From Candidatus Methanomethylophilus sp. UBA78 (GTDB lineage Archaea > Thermoplasmatota > Thermoplasmata > Methanomassiliicoccales > Methanomethylophilaceae), in contig DARY01000011.1 of the NCBI GenBank assembly GCA_002503545.1, positions 42,703 through 68,150 of the forward strand: a stretch of DNA of 25,448 nucleotides. The letters are read 5' to 3'. Positions within the stretch are counted from its first letter, which is position 1, and the number at the start of each line of letters is the position of its first letter. Below the pieces are notes generated by a model, which had not been told where the DNA came from, searched no databases, and saw nothing but the letters and a program-made list of their open reading frames with translations. This document shows, one piece after another, positions 7,923-15,076 of the stretch. The position numbers were made by a program, and so were the translations under genes.

Positions 7923-8732
7923 TCAGAAGGCCGAACGGGAGACTTCCGAAAGAGTGGACGGTTCGTAACCGGCGTCGAGTATGAGGCGCAGGGCCTCCTC
8001 CGTCCTGTCCAGGTTCTCCTTCAGGTCGTCGCCGGACAACACCCCGCGGGAACGGGACTCCGCTATGTGCCAGGTGTGGTCTGCGAGGACGAACACGCCG
8101 TCCTCCGGCACCGATGCCGCCAGGTCCGCATAGTCCTGCGGACGGCGTTTCCCCTCGTGCATCGGCCAGAGGTACGCGGAGATCCTGTTCCCTTCGGCGT
8201 CTATGCCCTCGGTGACCGGTATCTCGGCCACGTATCCGGGGAGGAGCGTCGCGACGCAGTCGTCGCCGTAGGCGTACTGGGACGAGTCTATGTGGATGCC
8301 GAATCCGACCTCCCTGAGGAAATCCCCCACCGCACGCGGCTGCCTCATGTAGGGGGCGCGGAAGGCGACGGGGTTCCTGCCGGTGACATCCCTCACGGCC
8401 CGGCAGCCGTGCCTCACAGCCTCCACCGCATCGGGACGGGTCATGTGCCCCAGGGCCTCGTGGTCATATCCGTGCACGCCCAGCTCGAAATGTGCCAGAC
8501 ATCCGGAGTAGTCCCCTATGGCCTCCAGGGTGCGGCCCTCGCAGAAGAACGTGGCCGGCATACCCAGACGGTCGAGCATCTCCGAGAGGAGCTCCAGGCC
8601 CCTGGCCGAGGAGGAGAACCTCGGGGAGGTCCCGCCGCCCCTGTCCAGCGACCCGGCCTCCGTCTGGCCGGGGACCTCGACGTTGACGTCCCTGTCCAGG
8701 TCGACCGTGAAGCAGAACCGCGCCGTCCGCAT
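7923..8732 (-). CDS. Polysaccharide deacetylase (NodB-fold) family protein, coupled to the AMP-pathway operon
   Basis: A 269-aa protein with NodB homology motifs: FTVDLD (D11, D13) in place of TFDDG, the metal-binding pair H87/H91 in HGYDHE, RAPY at 125-128, DSSQYAYGDD, and a late His in LADHTWHI. A metal-dependent deacetylase or amidohydrolase on a C-N bond is expected; the fold also includes ureide hydrolases such as PuuE-type allantoinase. There is no signal peptide, so it is probably cytoplasmic, unlike wall-modifying members. The ATG at 8732 shares its A with the AMP phosphorylase stop (TGATG); a GTG three bases upstream is an alternative. Its position as last gene of the AMP-degradation operon suggests a nucleoside- or sugar-related substrate, but this is inference. 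Confidence 0.85.
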   Translation of the reverse strand: MRTARFCFTVDLDRDVNVEVPGQTEAGSLDRGGGTSPRFSSSARGLELLSEMLDRLGMPATFFCEGRTLEAIGDYSGCLAHFELGVHGYDHEALGHMTRPDAVEAVRHGCRAVRDVTGRNPVAFRAPYMRQPRAVGDFLREVGFGIHIDSSQYAYGDDCVATLLPGYVAEIPVTEGIDAEGNRISAYLWPMHEGKRRPQDYADLAASVPEDGVFVLADHTWHIAESRSRGVLSGDDLKENLDRTEEALRLILDAGYEPSTLSEVSRSAF

Positions 8733-10246
8733 CACCTGGGCTGCGGTGCGGAGACCCTCTTTATGAGCATGCCCTCGATCGCCACCGGCTGGTACCTCTC
8801 GGCCATGTCCTTGGCGCGGGCGAGCTTAGCCTCGTTGTCGGCGAACAGCTGGAACAGCACGTCCCCGACCTCGACCCTCTGACCCTTCTTCTTGAGCAGG
8901 AGGAGCCCGGCACCCTTGTCGTTGGGCGACCCCAGGGCCTTGGCTACGGCCACGATGTCCTTGTTGTTGATCGAGTGGACGTAACCGGATTTGGAGGAGG
9001 TGATGTCGACGGTGAACTTCCCGGGTTTCAGGTCGTCGGATCTGAGGTCCGCCCTTCCGCCCTGCGCCGCCACGATCTCCAGGAACTTCTTGTGCGCCGC
9101 ACCGGACCTGAGGAGCTCGCGGGCCTTCTCCGTACCGTTCTGCAGTCCGCCCATCTCGAGTATTATGCCTGCGCACTCGCAGGCCTTCTCGATGACGCTT
9201 GCGGGATGCTCGTTGCCCTCGAGGATGCGGATGCACTCCCTGGCCTCCAGGTTGGGGCCTATGGCGCTTCCGACCGGCTGGTCCGCATAGGTTATGGCGC
9301 ATTCCACGTGGATACCCAGCTTCTCCCCCAGGTCCATGAAGTCCCTGGCGTAGGCGCGGGCGTCCTCGAGGGTGGGCACCTTGGTGCCGGAACCGGTCGG
9401 TATGTCCACCAGCAGGTACTTCGCACCGATGGCGAGCTTCTTGCTGAGGATGGATGCCAGCATCTGGGCCCGGGGGTTGATGCCCAGGGGATGTTCGATC
9501 TTGATGACGATGTCGTCCACCGGAGCTATGTTCATGGAACCTCCCCATACGAACGCTCCCCCGACCGTCTCACCGATCTTCTTGAGCTGCTCCGCGGTCA
9601 CCTCTATGTTGCAGAACGTCTCCACGAAATCGGAGGTCCCGCACGCGCTGCTGATGGCGCGGGAGGAGGTCTTGGGGAGCATCAGCCCGGCGGCCGCCAC
9701 TATGGAGACCACTATGGGCGTGATCTTGTTGCCCGGGACCCCTCCCATGCTGTGGAAGTCGAAGACGGGGGCCTTGTCGAAGGGGATCACGTCCCCGGTG
9801 TCGACCATGGCCCTGGCGAACGCCGCGATCTCGTCGATGTTCATGCCGTTGATGTACAGGGCGGTGAGCCAGGAGGACACCTCTATGTTGGAGAGGCTGC
9901 CCAGGTAGATGTCCTTGACGACCCCCTGGATCTCCTTGTCGGTGAGGACCTCCCCGTCCATCTTCTTCCTTATGGAGCGCACGCTCTCCGGACTGGGGGA
10001 GAACACTACGTCGACCTCGTCGCCGTCCTTGACGCTGAGCCTCTTGGCCACCGCGTTGGGGACGAGGACCTCTCCCGTCTGGACGAAGGAGTCGGAGGTC
10101 AGCAGCAGGACGGACATCTCCGCCTTGCCGCTGGACACGCGGACGCGGTCGTTCTCCTTGACGCCAATCTCCGAGCAGTCCGCCGGGTCCATCCCCACCG
10201 CGGGGGAGGACGACATGATGTCCACTATCCTCGCTCTGAGCTTCAT
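8732..10246 (-). CDS. deoA: AMP phosphorylase (archaeal DeoA-type)
   Basis: A 504-aa enzyme of the archaeal AMP phosphorylase family, which splits nucleoside 5'-monophosphates with phosphate into a nucleobase and ribose 1,5-bisphosphate. It has the extra N-terminal domain of about 85 residues (MKLRARIVDIMSSSP start) that distinguishes AMP phosphorylase from thymidine phosphorylases. The core follows with DFHSMGGVPGNKIT, LPKTSSRAISSACGTSD, and DIPTGSGTKV in the phosphate/phosphoribosyl site, then the C-terminal barrel-sandwich domain. The start overlaps the RuBisCO stop as ATGA. It catalyses step one of the AMP pathway whose other two enzymes are encoded immediately upstream. Confidence 0.95.
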   Translation of the reverse strand: MKLRARIVDIMSSSPAVGMDPADCSEIGVKENDRVRVSSGKAEMSVLLLTSDSFVQTGEVLVPNAVAKRLSVKDGDEVDVVFSPSPESVRSIRKKMDGEVLTDKEIQGVVKDIYLGSLSNIEVSSWLTALYINGMNIDEIAAFARAMVDTGDVIPFDKAPVFDFHSMGGVPGNKITPIVVSIVAAAGLMLPKTSSRAISSACGTSDFVETFCNIEVTAEQLKKIGETVGGAFVWGGSMNIAPVDDIVIKIEHPLGINPRAQMLASILSKKLAIGAKYLLVDIPTGSGTKVPTLEDARAYARDFMDLGEKLGIHVECAITYADQPVGSAIGPNLEARECIRILEGNEHPASVIEKACECAGIILEMGGLQNGTEKARELLRSGAAHKKFLEIVAAQGGRADLRSDDLKPGKFTVDITSSKSGYVHSINNKDIVAVAKALGSPNDKGAGLLLLKKKGQRVEVGDVLFQLFADNEAKLARAKDMAERYQPVAIEGMLIKRVSAPQPR

Positions 10247-11481
10247 TTAGAACCCCACCTGTCGAGGGCCTCGCGCAGTTCCCTGTGGGTCTTGGCGTAC
10301 TCCTCGAGGGATATGCCCTCGAATGCGGCATCTACCGCCTGGCACATCGCCCTCGCCCCGCCTCTGACGCCTTCCGGATGTCCCGCCACCCCGCCTCCGG
10401 CCTGGATCTGCACGTCGGTCCCGGTGGCCTTTATGACCGCTGGCACTATGCCGGGGTACATGCCTCCGGAGCACACGGGCATCATCGTCTTGAAGGGGAC
10501 CCCCTTGTCCCTGCATGCGTCGAGGTTGAGCAGTCCCTCGTCCATATGACCCTCCATCTTGCCGACTCCGAGCGTCCCTATGTGGAGGGCGTCGCCGCCG
10601 CACATGCGGACCAGCTTGGAGAACACGCGCATGGCGACTCCGTTGAGCGGGTCCTTGGTTATGGCCCCGTGCATGGTCCTGTGGACGTGGACCGGGACCT
10701 TTATCCTGGGGTCCTCCGCCACCGCCTGCAGTGCTCCGAACCCGGTGGTCAGGACGTCCACCATGATCTCCCTGGCACCCCATTTCTGGACATCCTCGGC
10801 GAGCTGCACGATGTCGTTGGCGTTGCTGCTGATGTTTATGGCGTGCATCATATGCCCGCCCTCCTCGTCCACCCTGTCGAGGGCCTCGGCCACGGCCTTG
10901 GTCCTCTCCTCGATGGGGCAGAAGTTCTGGTCGACGAGGGTCTCGTCGTCCTTGCCGTTGGTGAGACCTCCCACGCCCGCCTCGTAGACGTAGGCCGCCG
11001 TGTCCTTGGGGGAGAGTCCGATCTTGGGTTTTACGATGGTGCCGACCAGGGGCCTCTCCGGACGGGAGAGCATCTTCCTTATGCCCTCCCCTCCGAACTT
11101 GGGGCCCTTGTACTGTTTCAGGAACGAGTTCGGGAAGATCGCATCCTCCAGCCTCACCCCTTTGAGGGCGCCGAGGCCGAACAGGTTGCCGGATATGACC
11201 GAGAGGATCTGCGGGACCCCGCCGTACCTGCCGGAGAAATCCTCGATGGGGAAGGCGATCGTCACCATGTCCCCCTCTATCGCGATCACCTTCCCGGCGT
11301 ACTTGCCGAAGACGTCGTCGTTCAGGGTCGATATGCCCGTCCAGGTCCCGGTGGACTGCTCGGCGGCTATCGCCTCGGCCGCTTTCTCTATGGGGAGGTC
11401 CGTCGTCACACGGTACTTCGTTATGACGTACGCCTCTTTGTCGACCTCTTCCCCCAGACTCATGTATGAATACGATTTCAT
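10243..11481 (-). CDS. rbcL: Type III ribulose-1,5-bisphosphate carboxylase/oxygenase, large subunit
   Basis: A 412-aa type III RuBisCO converting ribulose 1,5-bisphosphate plus CO2 to two 3-phosphoglycerates. Catalytic residues by position (spinach equivalents): E41 (E60) in AAEQSTGTW, K151 (K175) in TIVKPKIG, carbamate Lys K177 with D179 and E180 (K201, D203, E204), H267 (H294) in HVHRTMH, H300 (H327), loop-6 K308 (K334) in GVGKMEG, S338 (S379), and the GGG phosphate site at 362-364. All are retained, so activity is expected. The residues before the carbamate Lys read TNG rather than the common DF(I/T). No phosphoribulokinase is present, consistent with nucleotide salvage rather than a Calvin cycle. 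The start has GAGG 8 nt upstream. Confidence 0.96.
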   Translation of the reverse strand: MKSYSYMSLGEEVDKEAYVITKYRVTTDLPIEKAAEAIAAEQSTGTWTGISTLNDDVFGKYAGKVIAIEGDMVTIAFPIEDFSGRYGGVPQILSVISGNLFGLGALKGVRLEDAIFPNSFLKQYKGPKFGGEGIRKMLSRPERPLVGTIVKPKIGLSPKDTAAYVYEAGVGGLTNGKDDETLVDQNFCPIEERTKAVAEALDRVDEEGGHMMHAINISSNANDIVQLAEDVQKWGAREIMVDVLTTGFGALQAVAEDPRIKVPVHVHRTMHGAITKDPLNGVAMRVFSKLVRMCGGDALHIGTLGVGKMEGHMDEGLLNLDACRDKGVPFKTMMPVCSGGMYPGIVPAVIKATGTDVQIQAGGGVAGHPEGVRGGARAMCQAVDAAFEGISLEEYAKTHRELREALDRWGSK

Positions 11482-11491
11482 TTCAGATTCC

Positions 11492-12421
11492 TCAGATGTA
11501 GTTGTTTATGCGTTCTCCCAGCTGCCTCGCCATGACGCCGTATACGGCGCCGGGAGACATGATACCCAGTTCGGTGATTATGTTGTCAATGTACTTGGCC
11601 GGCGTCGTGTCGAAGACGGGGTTGAACACCTTCACCCCTTCCGGCATCTCGCCCGGCCTCACGATCTCACCCGTGTCCCTCTCCTCGATGGTGACCGAGT
11701 CCCCGAACAGCGTCTTCGGCGAGAACTTGTAGGTCTCGCTGCAGACGTTGAACTCGGCGCGCGCCTCGGAGGCCGCGAGGGCCACCTGGGACGTACCGAT
11801 CTTGTTTATCAGGGAGCCGGACGAGGTTATCGTGTCGGCACCGACGAAAACGCGGTCCACCCTTGACATGACGGTGCGGACGGCGCTGTCTATGATCAGC
11901 GTGACGTCCACTCCCGCGGCGCTGAGGTCCCTGATGGTCAGGATGCCCTGCCTCCAGGGACGGGACTCCGTGGCGTATACCTTGACATCCTTGCCCTGCC
12001 TCACCGCCTCCGCGATGACGCCTATGGCGGCGCTGCTGTTGCAGTGGGTCATCAGGACGTCCCCGTCCTTTATCCTCTTGGCACCTATCTTGGCGATGGT
12101 CTCCACGGCCTTCTCGGAAGACTCCACGAAGGCCGCGCCGTTCCTGACCACCGACTCCCTCGCCTCCTCGAAGGACCCGGCCGAATCCACATCCCTGATG
12201 GCGGATTGGACACCGTTCCACAGGGACACGGCGGTCGGTCTGGAATCCAGCAAGACCTCCGAGGCTCTGGATATGTCCTCCCTGAACCTGGTCAGGTCGC
12301 TCCCGCTGTAATCCCTGGCATAATCGGCGAGGGCGGAGGCCCCCGCACGCGCTATTCTCCCTGCGCCGCGGATGCGCATGTCCCTTATCTCGGCCGCCGT
12401 GCCGGCTATTATGTCTTTCAC
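11492..12421 (-). CDS. Ribose-1,5-bisphosphate isomerase (e2b2 family)
   Basis: A 309-aa protein of the eIF2B-related isomerase family that turns ribose 1,5-bisphosphate into ribulose 1,5-bisphosphate for RuBisCO. The two catalytic residues known from the Thermococcus enzyme (Cys133 and Asp202, 69 apart) match C127 in LMTHCNSS and D196 in VGADTITSSG, also 69 apart. RIRGAGRIARAGASAL near the N-terminus and the KFSPKTLFGD block separate it from methylthioribose-1-phosphate isomerase and true eIF2B subunits. The start is GTG at 12421, with no ribosome site but a TATA-like element about 26 nt upstream, so it is probably leaderless. It is the first gene of the AMP-pathway operon. Confidence 0.95.
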   Translation of the reverse strand: MKDIIAGTAAEIRDMRIRGAGRIARAGASALADYARDYSGSDLTRFREDISRASEVLLDSRPTAVSLWNGVQSAIRDVDSAGSFEEARESVVRNGAAFVESSEKAVETIAKIGAKRIKDGDVLMTHCNSSAAIGVIAEAVRQGKDVKVYATESRPWRQGILTIRDLSAAGVDVTLIIDSAVRTVMSRVDRVFVGADTITSSGSLINKIGTSQVALAASEARAEFNVCSETYKFSPKTLFGDSVTIEERDTGEIVRPGEMPEGVKVFNPVFDTTPAKYIDNIITELGIMSPGAVYGVMARQLGERINNYI

Positions 12422-12441
12422 GGGGGGTAATCTGCACGCGC

Positions 12442-12452
12442 ATTAATAAAGT
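12442..12452 (-). promoter_or_regulatory. TATA-like promoter of the AMP-pathway operon
   Basis: Minus-strand reading ACTTTATTAATG, centred about 26 nt upstream of the GTG start of the isomerase gene. That spacing places transcription initiation at or beside the start codon. Copies of a GCACGC-containing element lie on both sides (12434-12443 and 12480-12501). Confidence 0.5.
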
Positions 12453-12479
12453 AGGTCAGGAAACGCATCGGCATCCGGC

Positions 12480-12501
12480 GCACGCGCGCATGGATGCGTG
12501 C
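12480..12501. repeat. GCACGC/GCGTGC inverted repeat between two divergent promoters
   Basis: GCACGC at 12480-12485 and GCGTGC at 12496-12501 form an inverted repeat with a 10-nt centre. A related GCACGCGCAT occurs at 12434-12443, next to the isomerase TATA box. The arms lie between the TATA-like elements of the AMP-pathway operon and the plus-strand gene. This could be an operator, but in GC-rich DNA a short repeat may arise by chance. Confidence 0.3.
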
Positions 12502-12509
12502 AATCCAAA

Positions 12510-12520
12510 CTGTTAATATC
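12510..12520 (+). promoter_or_regulatory. TATA-like promoter of the 502-aa protein gene
   Basis: CTGTTAATATC lies about 27 nt upstream of the ATG at 12542. The gene also has GGAG 5 nt before its start, so the element could give either a very short leader or a leaderless message. Confidence 0.4.
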
Positions 12521-12541
12521 GGAATCAGCGATAGGAGCGGT

Positions 12542-14050
12542 ATGGCCGAAAAGAAGAAGCACCTCAGGATGAGAGGGGTGAAACAGGCTTCCAAGAGATT
12601 GGAGGACGACGTCCTGGGACGCTCCAAGGACCTCGCCGAGAACCCGGGGCTCCTGAGACCCATGTGCGCCGGCAACTGCAGGAAGTGCGTCTTCGACAAG
12701 ATATTCAAGGACATCGACAAGATCAACCGCTACAAGGACGACGACCAGACCCTGATCAAGCTCGCCTCCAAGGGCTTCGACAGCATGGCCAAGGCCTACG
12801 CCGGGACCATCTCCCTCAACGCGGCCGGAAAAGTCCCCCTGCTGGCCACGGCCGTCATCGGCGGCGAGAGGGTCCCCTACGCCGTGAGGGGTTCGGTGGC
12901 CGTACCCCTCCTCATAGGGTGCCAGCACTACGACGATCCCAAACTGAGGCTCCTCTACTACAACGCCCTCATCAAGAAGGAGGGGCTCTACCTCTACTCG
13001 TTCGGGGAGAACACCGTCTGCTCGGACAAACCGAACATGCCGGAGGACTACCTCTACGACACCTGGTGGGAGACCCCCTACAAATTCCCCGACGACGATG
13101 TCGACTGCGGGCACGAGGGGACCGTCTCCCTCAGCATAAGGGTCAAATCCAACGGCATCACCATCCATATATGCGAGGACTGCGCCAAGGACGTCTCCAC
13201 GCTGACGTACCTCGTCTCCAGGCTATGCGCCGAGGACCCGCTGGACGACTTCGAGGTGTCGGTGGAGCACAAGTACCATTCCGAGAAGGAGAGCGGCACC
13301 GTCAGCATAACCGGGAACGACCTGAAGGAGTACATGGTCGGCAGGATGACGGACCGCATGCTCATAGAGAAGGTGAAGAGGGAGAAGATGGGCGAGCTGT
13401 CCAAGAGCGGCGGCCTGACCCTCATCATAGGGGAGAGGAACTACGGCTCCGACCTGGACGGCTTCGTCGGGGACCTGGAGGGACCGGAGGGAGAGAAGGC
13501 CGCCCTGGCCAAGTTCCTTCGCTCCAACCCCCGCGCCGTCGTGCTGAGGAACGGCAAGACCAGCGAGGCCACCGCCCACCTCTGGGAATCTGACTGGAAG
13601 GGCATAATAGCGGCATACACCTCGGACTCCTTCGCGGAACGCTACAGCGAAAGACCCAGATCGTCTTTCTCCATAGTCCTGGACGAGGCCCGCAGGACGT
13701 TCGTCTCCCAGGACGTCGTGAACAGCCTGCCTGTTTTCCACAAGGCCGGCCCGATGACGAAACTGGCCGACGACCTGGCGAAGGCGGCGAAGGTCGGAGG
13801 GATGGATATGCTGAGGGAGACACTGTCCAAATCGACCCTCAGGGACTCCAAATCCAAGGCCCTCGCGGCCTCCTTCGTGTTCGCCCTGGATAAGGACGGG
13901 AAGACCGGCCTGAACCTGACGCCGGACGACCTGGACTTCGCCCAGTTCCTCGTTCCCTTCGCCAGGAAGGTGCTGGACGCCGACGGGAAGACGTACCGCG
14001 GGGAGATGAACACCCTCCTCATGGCATGCAGCTCGGGAGAATCGGTCTGA
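12542..14050 (+). CDS. Uncharacterised Cys-motif protein, about 502 aa
   Basis: I do not recognise this protein. Near the N-terminus a basic segment (MAEKKKHLRMRGVKQASKRL) precedes a CxxxCxxC cluster at C42, C46 and C49 (CAGNCRKC). A second metal-like set is C189-x-H191 and C211/C214 (CGH ... CEDC). The rest appears soluble, alpha/beta and charged, with no membrane helix or signal peptide. CxxxCxxC also occurs in radical SAM enzymes, but no other part of that fold is visible, so an Fe-S or zinc site is the safer reading. The ATG at 12542 has GGAG 5 nt upstream; an in-frame ATG at 12494 precedes the promoter-like element and is rejected. Its stop abuts the stop of the opposing Taw2-like gene. 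Confidence 0.8.
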   Translation: MAEKKKHLRMRGVKQASKRLEDDVLGRSKDLAENPGLLRPMCAGNCRKCVFDKIFKDIDKINRYKDDDQTLIKLASKGFDSMAKAYAGTISLNAAGKVPLLATAVIGGERVPYAVRGSVAVPLLIGCQHYDDPKLRLLYYNALIKKEGLYLYSFGENTVCSDKPNMPEDYLYDTWWETPYKFPDDDVDCGHEGTVSLSIRVKSNGITIHICEDCAKDVSTLTYLVSRLCAEDPLDDFEVSVEHKYHSEKESGTVSITGNDLKEYMVGRMTDRMLIEKVKREKMGELSKSGGLTLIIGERNYGSDLDGFVGDLEGPEGEKAALAKFLRSNPRAVVLRNGKTSEATAHLWESDWKGIIAAYTSDSFAERYSERPRSSFSIVLDEARRTFVSQDVVNSLPVFHKAGPMTKLADDLAKAAKVGGMDMLRETLSKSTLRDSKSKALAASFVFALDKDGKTGLNLTPDDLDFAQFLVPFARKVLDADGKTYRGEMNTLLMACSSGESV

Positions 14051-15076
14051 TCAGAGGACGCGGACATCGGCCACGTAATGGGAGACCGACGGCGCGAAGG
14101 ATTTTACCTCGTGTATCGGCCCTATCTCGAATCCGCGGCCGCCGCATGCGGCCGAGAACGCGGAGCGCACCATCTCCTCCTGTCTGCCGACGGGGAAGGT
14201 GTCGTGGTAGTGTATCGTGCAGCCGGGTTTGGCCATGCGGACCGCCTTGGCGAGGAAACCCGACGTCGTCTGGACGTATCCCATCAGTATGCGGTCGGCG
14301 AATGCACGGCCGGGGATGTCCCTGTTGTCCCCGAGTATCGGTATGACCCTGTCAGCGACCCCGTTCAGGGCGATGTTCTTGAGGAGGAAACCGTAGGATT
14401 CGATGTTCTTCTCACAGGCGAAGACCCTCCTGGCACCCGAGAATTTGGCCAGAGGGAGGGTGAAGTACCCTATGCCGCAGAACATGTCCACGACCGTCTC
14501 GCCCGTGCAGTCCAGATGCTCCATCCTCCTCCTCTCGGCCAGGTTCCCCGAAGCGAACATCACCTTCGTCGCGTCGAAACAGTACCTTATGCCGTTCTCG
14601 AGTTTGACCGACTCCTTGGGCTCCCCGTAGAGGGCCCTCATGTCGGGCACGCGGAACTCCCCCGATACGCCGGATACGTCGGCCAGGACGGTCGAGACCC
14701 CGAGGACCTCGGCGTACGCCCTCCCGATCCTCCCGCCGTACTGGAAAAGGGAGGGACGGAGCTTCAACGTGACGACGTCGCCGGCGATCTCCCACTTCTC
14801 CGGCATATGTGCCAGATCGTGAGCGGGGATGTCTTCCAGCAGAGCCTTTATCCTCTCCATGGGCGGACGGGACTGCTCGGAATACGCCGGTCCGGACACC
14901 ATCTCGAGTCCCAGCGCGCGCACGGATCCCTCCTTACCCTCCATTACGGGGACAAGACGGAATCCATCGACACGGGTTATGCGGGCGGACGGGTCGGCTA
15001 TGCCGTCCCTGAAGAGTCTGGGTATCATCTCGGATGCCTCGTCCTCCGGGACCTTGGCCTCCCGTACCTGCCTCAT
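14051..15076 (-). CDS. taw2: Taw2/Tyw2-like tRNA wyosine-pathway aminocarboxypropyltransferase (SAM-dependent)
   Basis: A 341-aa class I SAM-binding protein of the Trm5/Tyw2 group. The SAM site is VVDMFCGIGYFTLP (about 195-208, D197), with E222 in ACEKN, GDNRDIP, and HYHD at 289-292. The upstream block FDATKVMFASGNLAERRRM is characteristic of the group. The loop after motif III reads MGYVQTT rather than the NLP of Trm5 methyltransferases, favouring Taw2, which transfers the aminocarboxypropyl group of SAM in wyosine synthesis at tRNA-Phe G37. A plain tRNA methyltransferase remains possible. The ATG at 15076 overlaps the upstream reductase stop as ATGA. It is the last gene of the TFS-PCNA operon. 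Confidence 0.85.
   Translation of the reverse strand: MRQVREAKVPEDEASEMIPRLFRDGIADPSARITRVDGFRLVPVMEGKEGSVRALGLEMVSGPAYSEQSRPPMERIKALLEDIPAHDLAHMPEKWEIAGDVVTLKLRPSLFQYGGRIGRAYAEVLGVSTVLADVSGVSGEFRVPDMRALYGEPKESVKLENGIRYCFDATKVMFASGNLAERRRMEHLDCTGETVVDMFCGIGYFTLPLAKFSGARRVFACEKNIESYGFLLKNIALNGVADRVIPILGDNRDIPGRAFADRILMGYVQTTSGFLAKAVRMAKPGCTIHYHDTFPVGRQEEMVRSAFSAACGGRGFEIGPIHEVKSFAPSVSHYVADVRVL

Noticed and set aside
8975..10549. 524-aa open frame on the plus strand
   Set aside because: Antisense to AMP phosphorylase and RuBisCO; low-complexity composition typical of the complementary strand of GC-rich coding DNA.
11492..12421. Annotation of the isomerase as translation initiation factor eIF2B subunit
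   Set aside because: It retains both isomerase catalytic residues (C127 and D196) and sits in an operon with RuBisCO and AMP phosphorylase.
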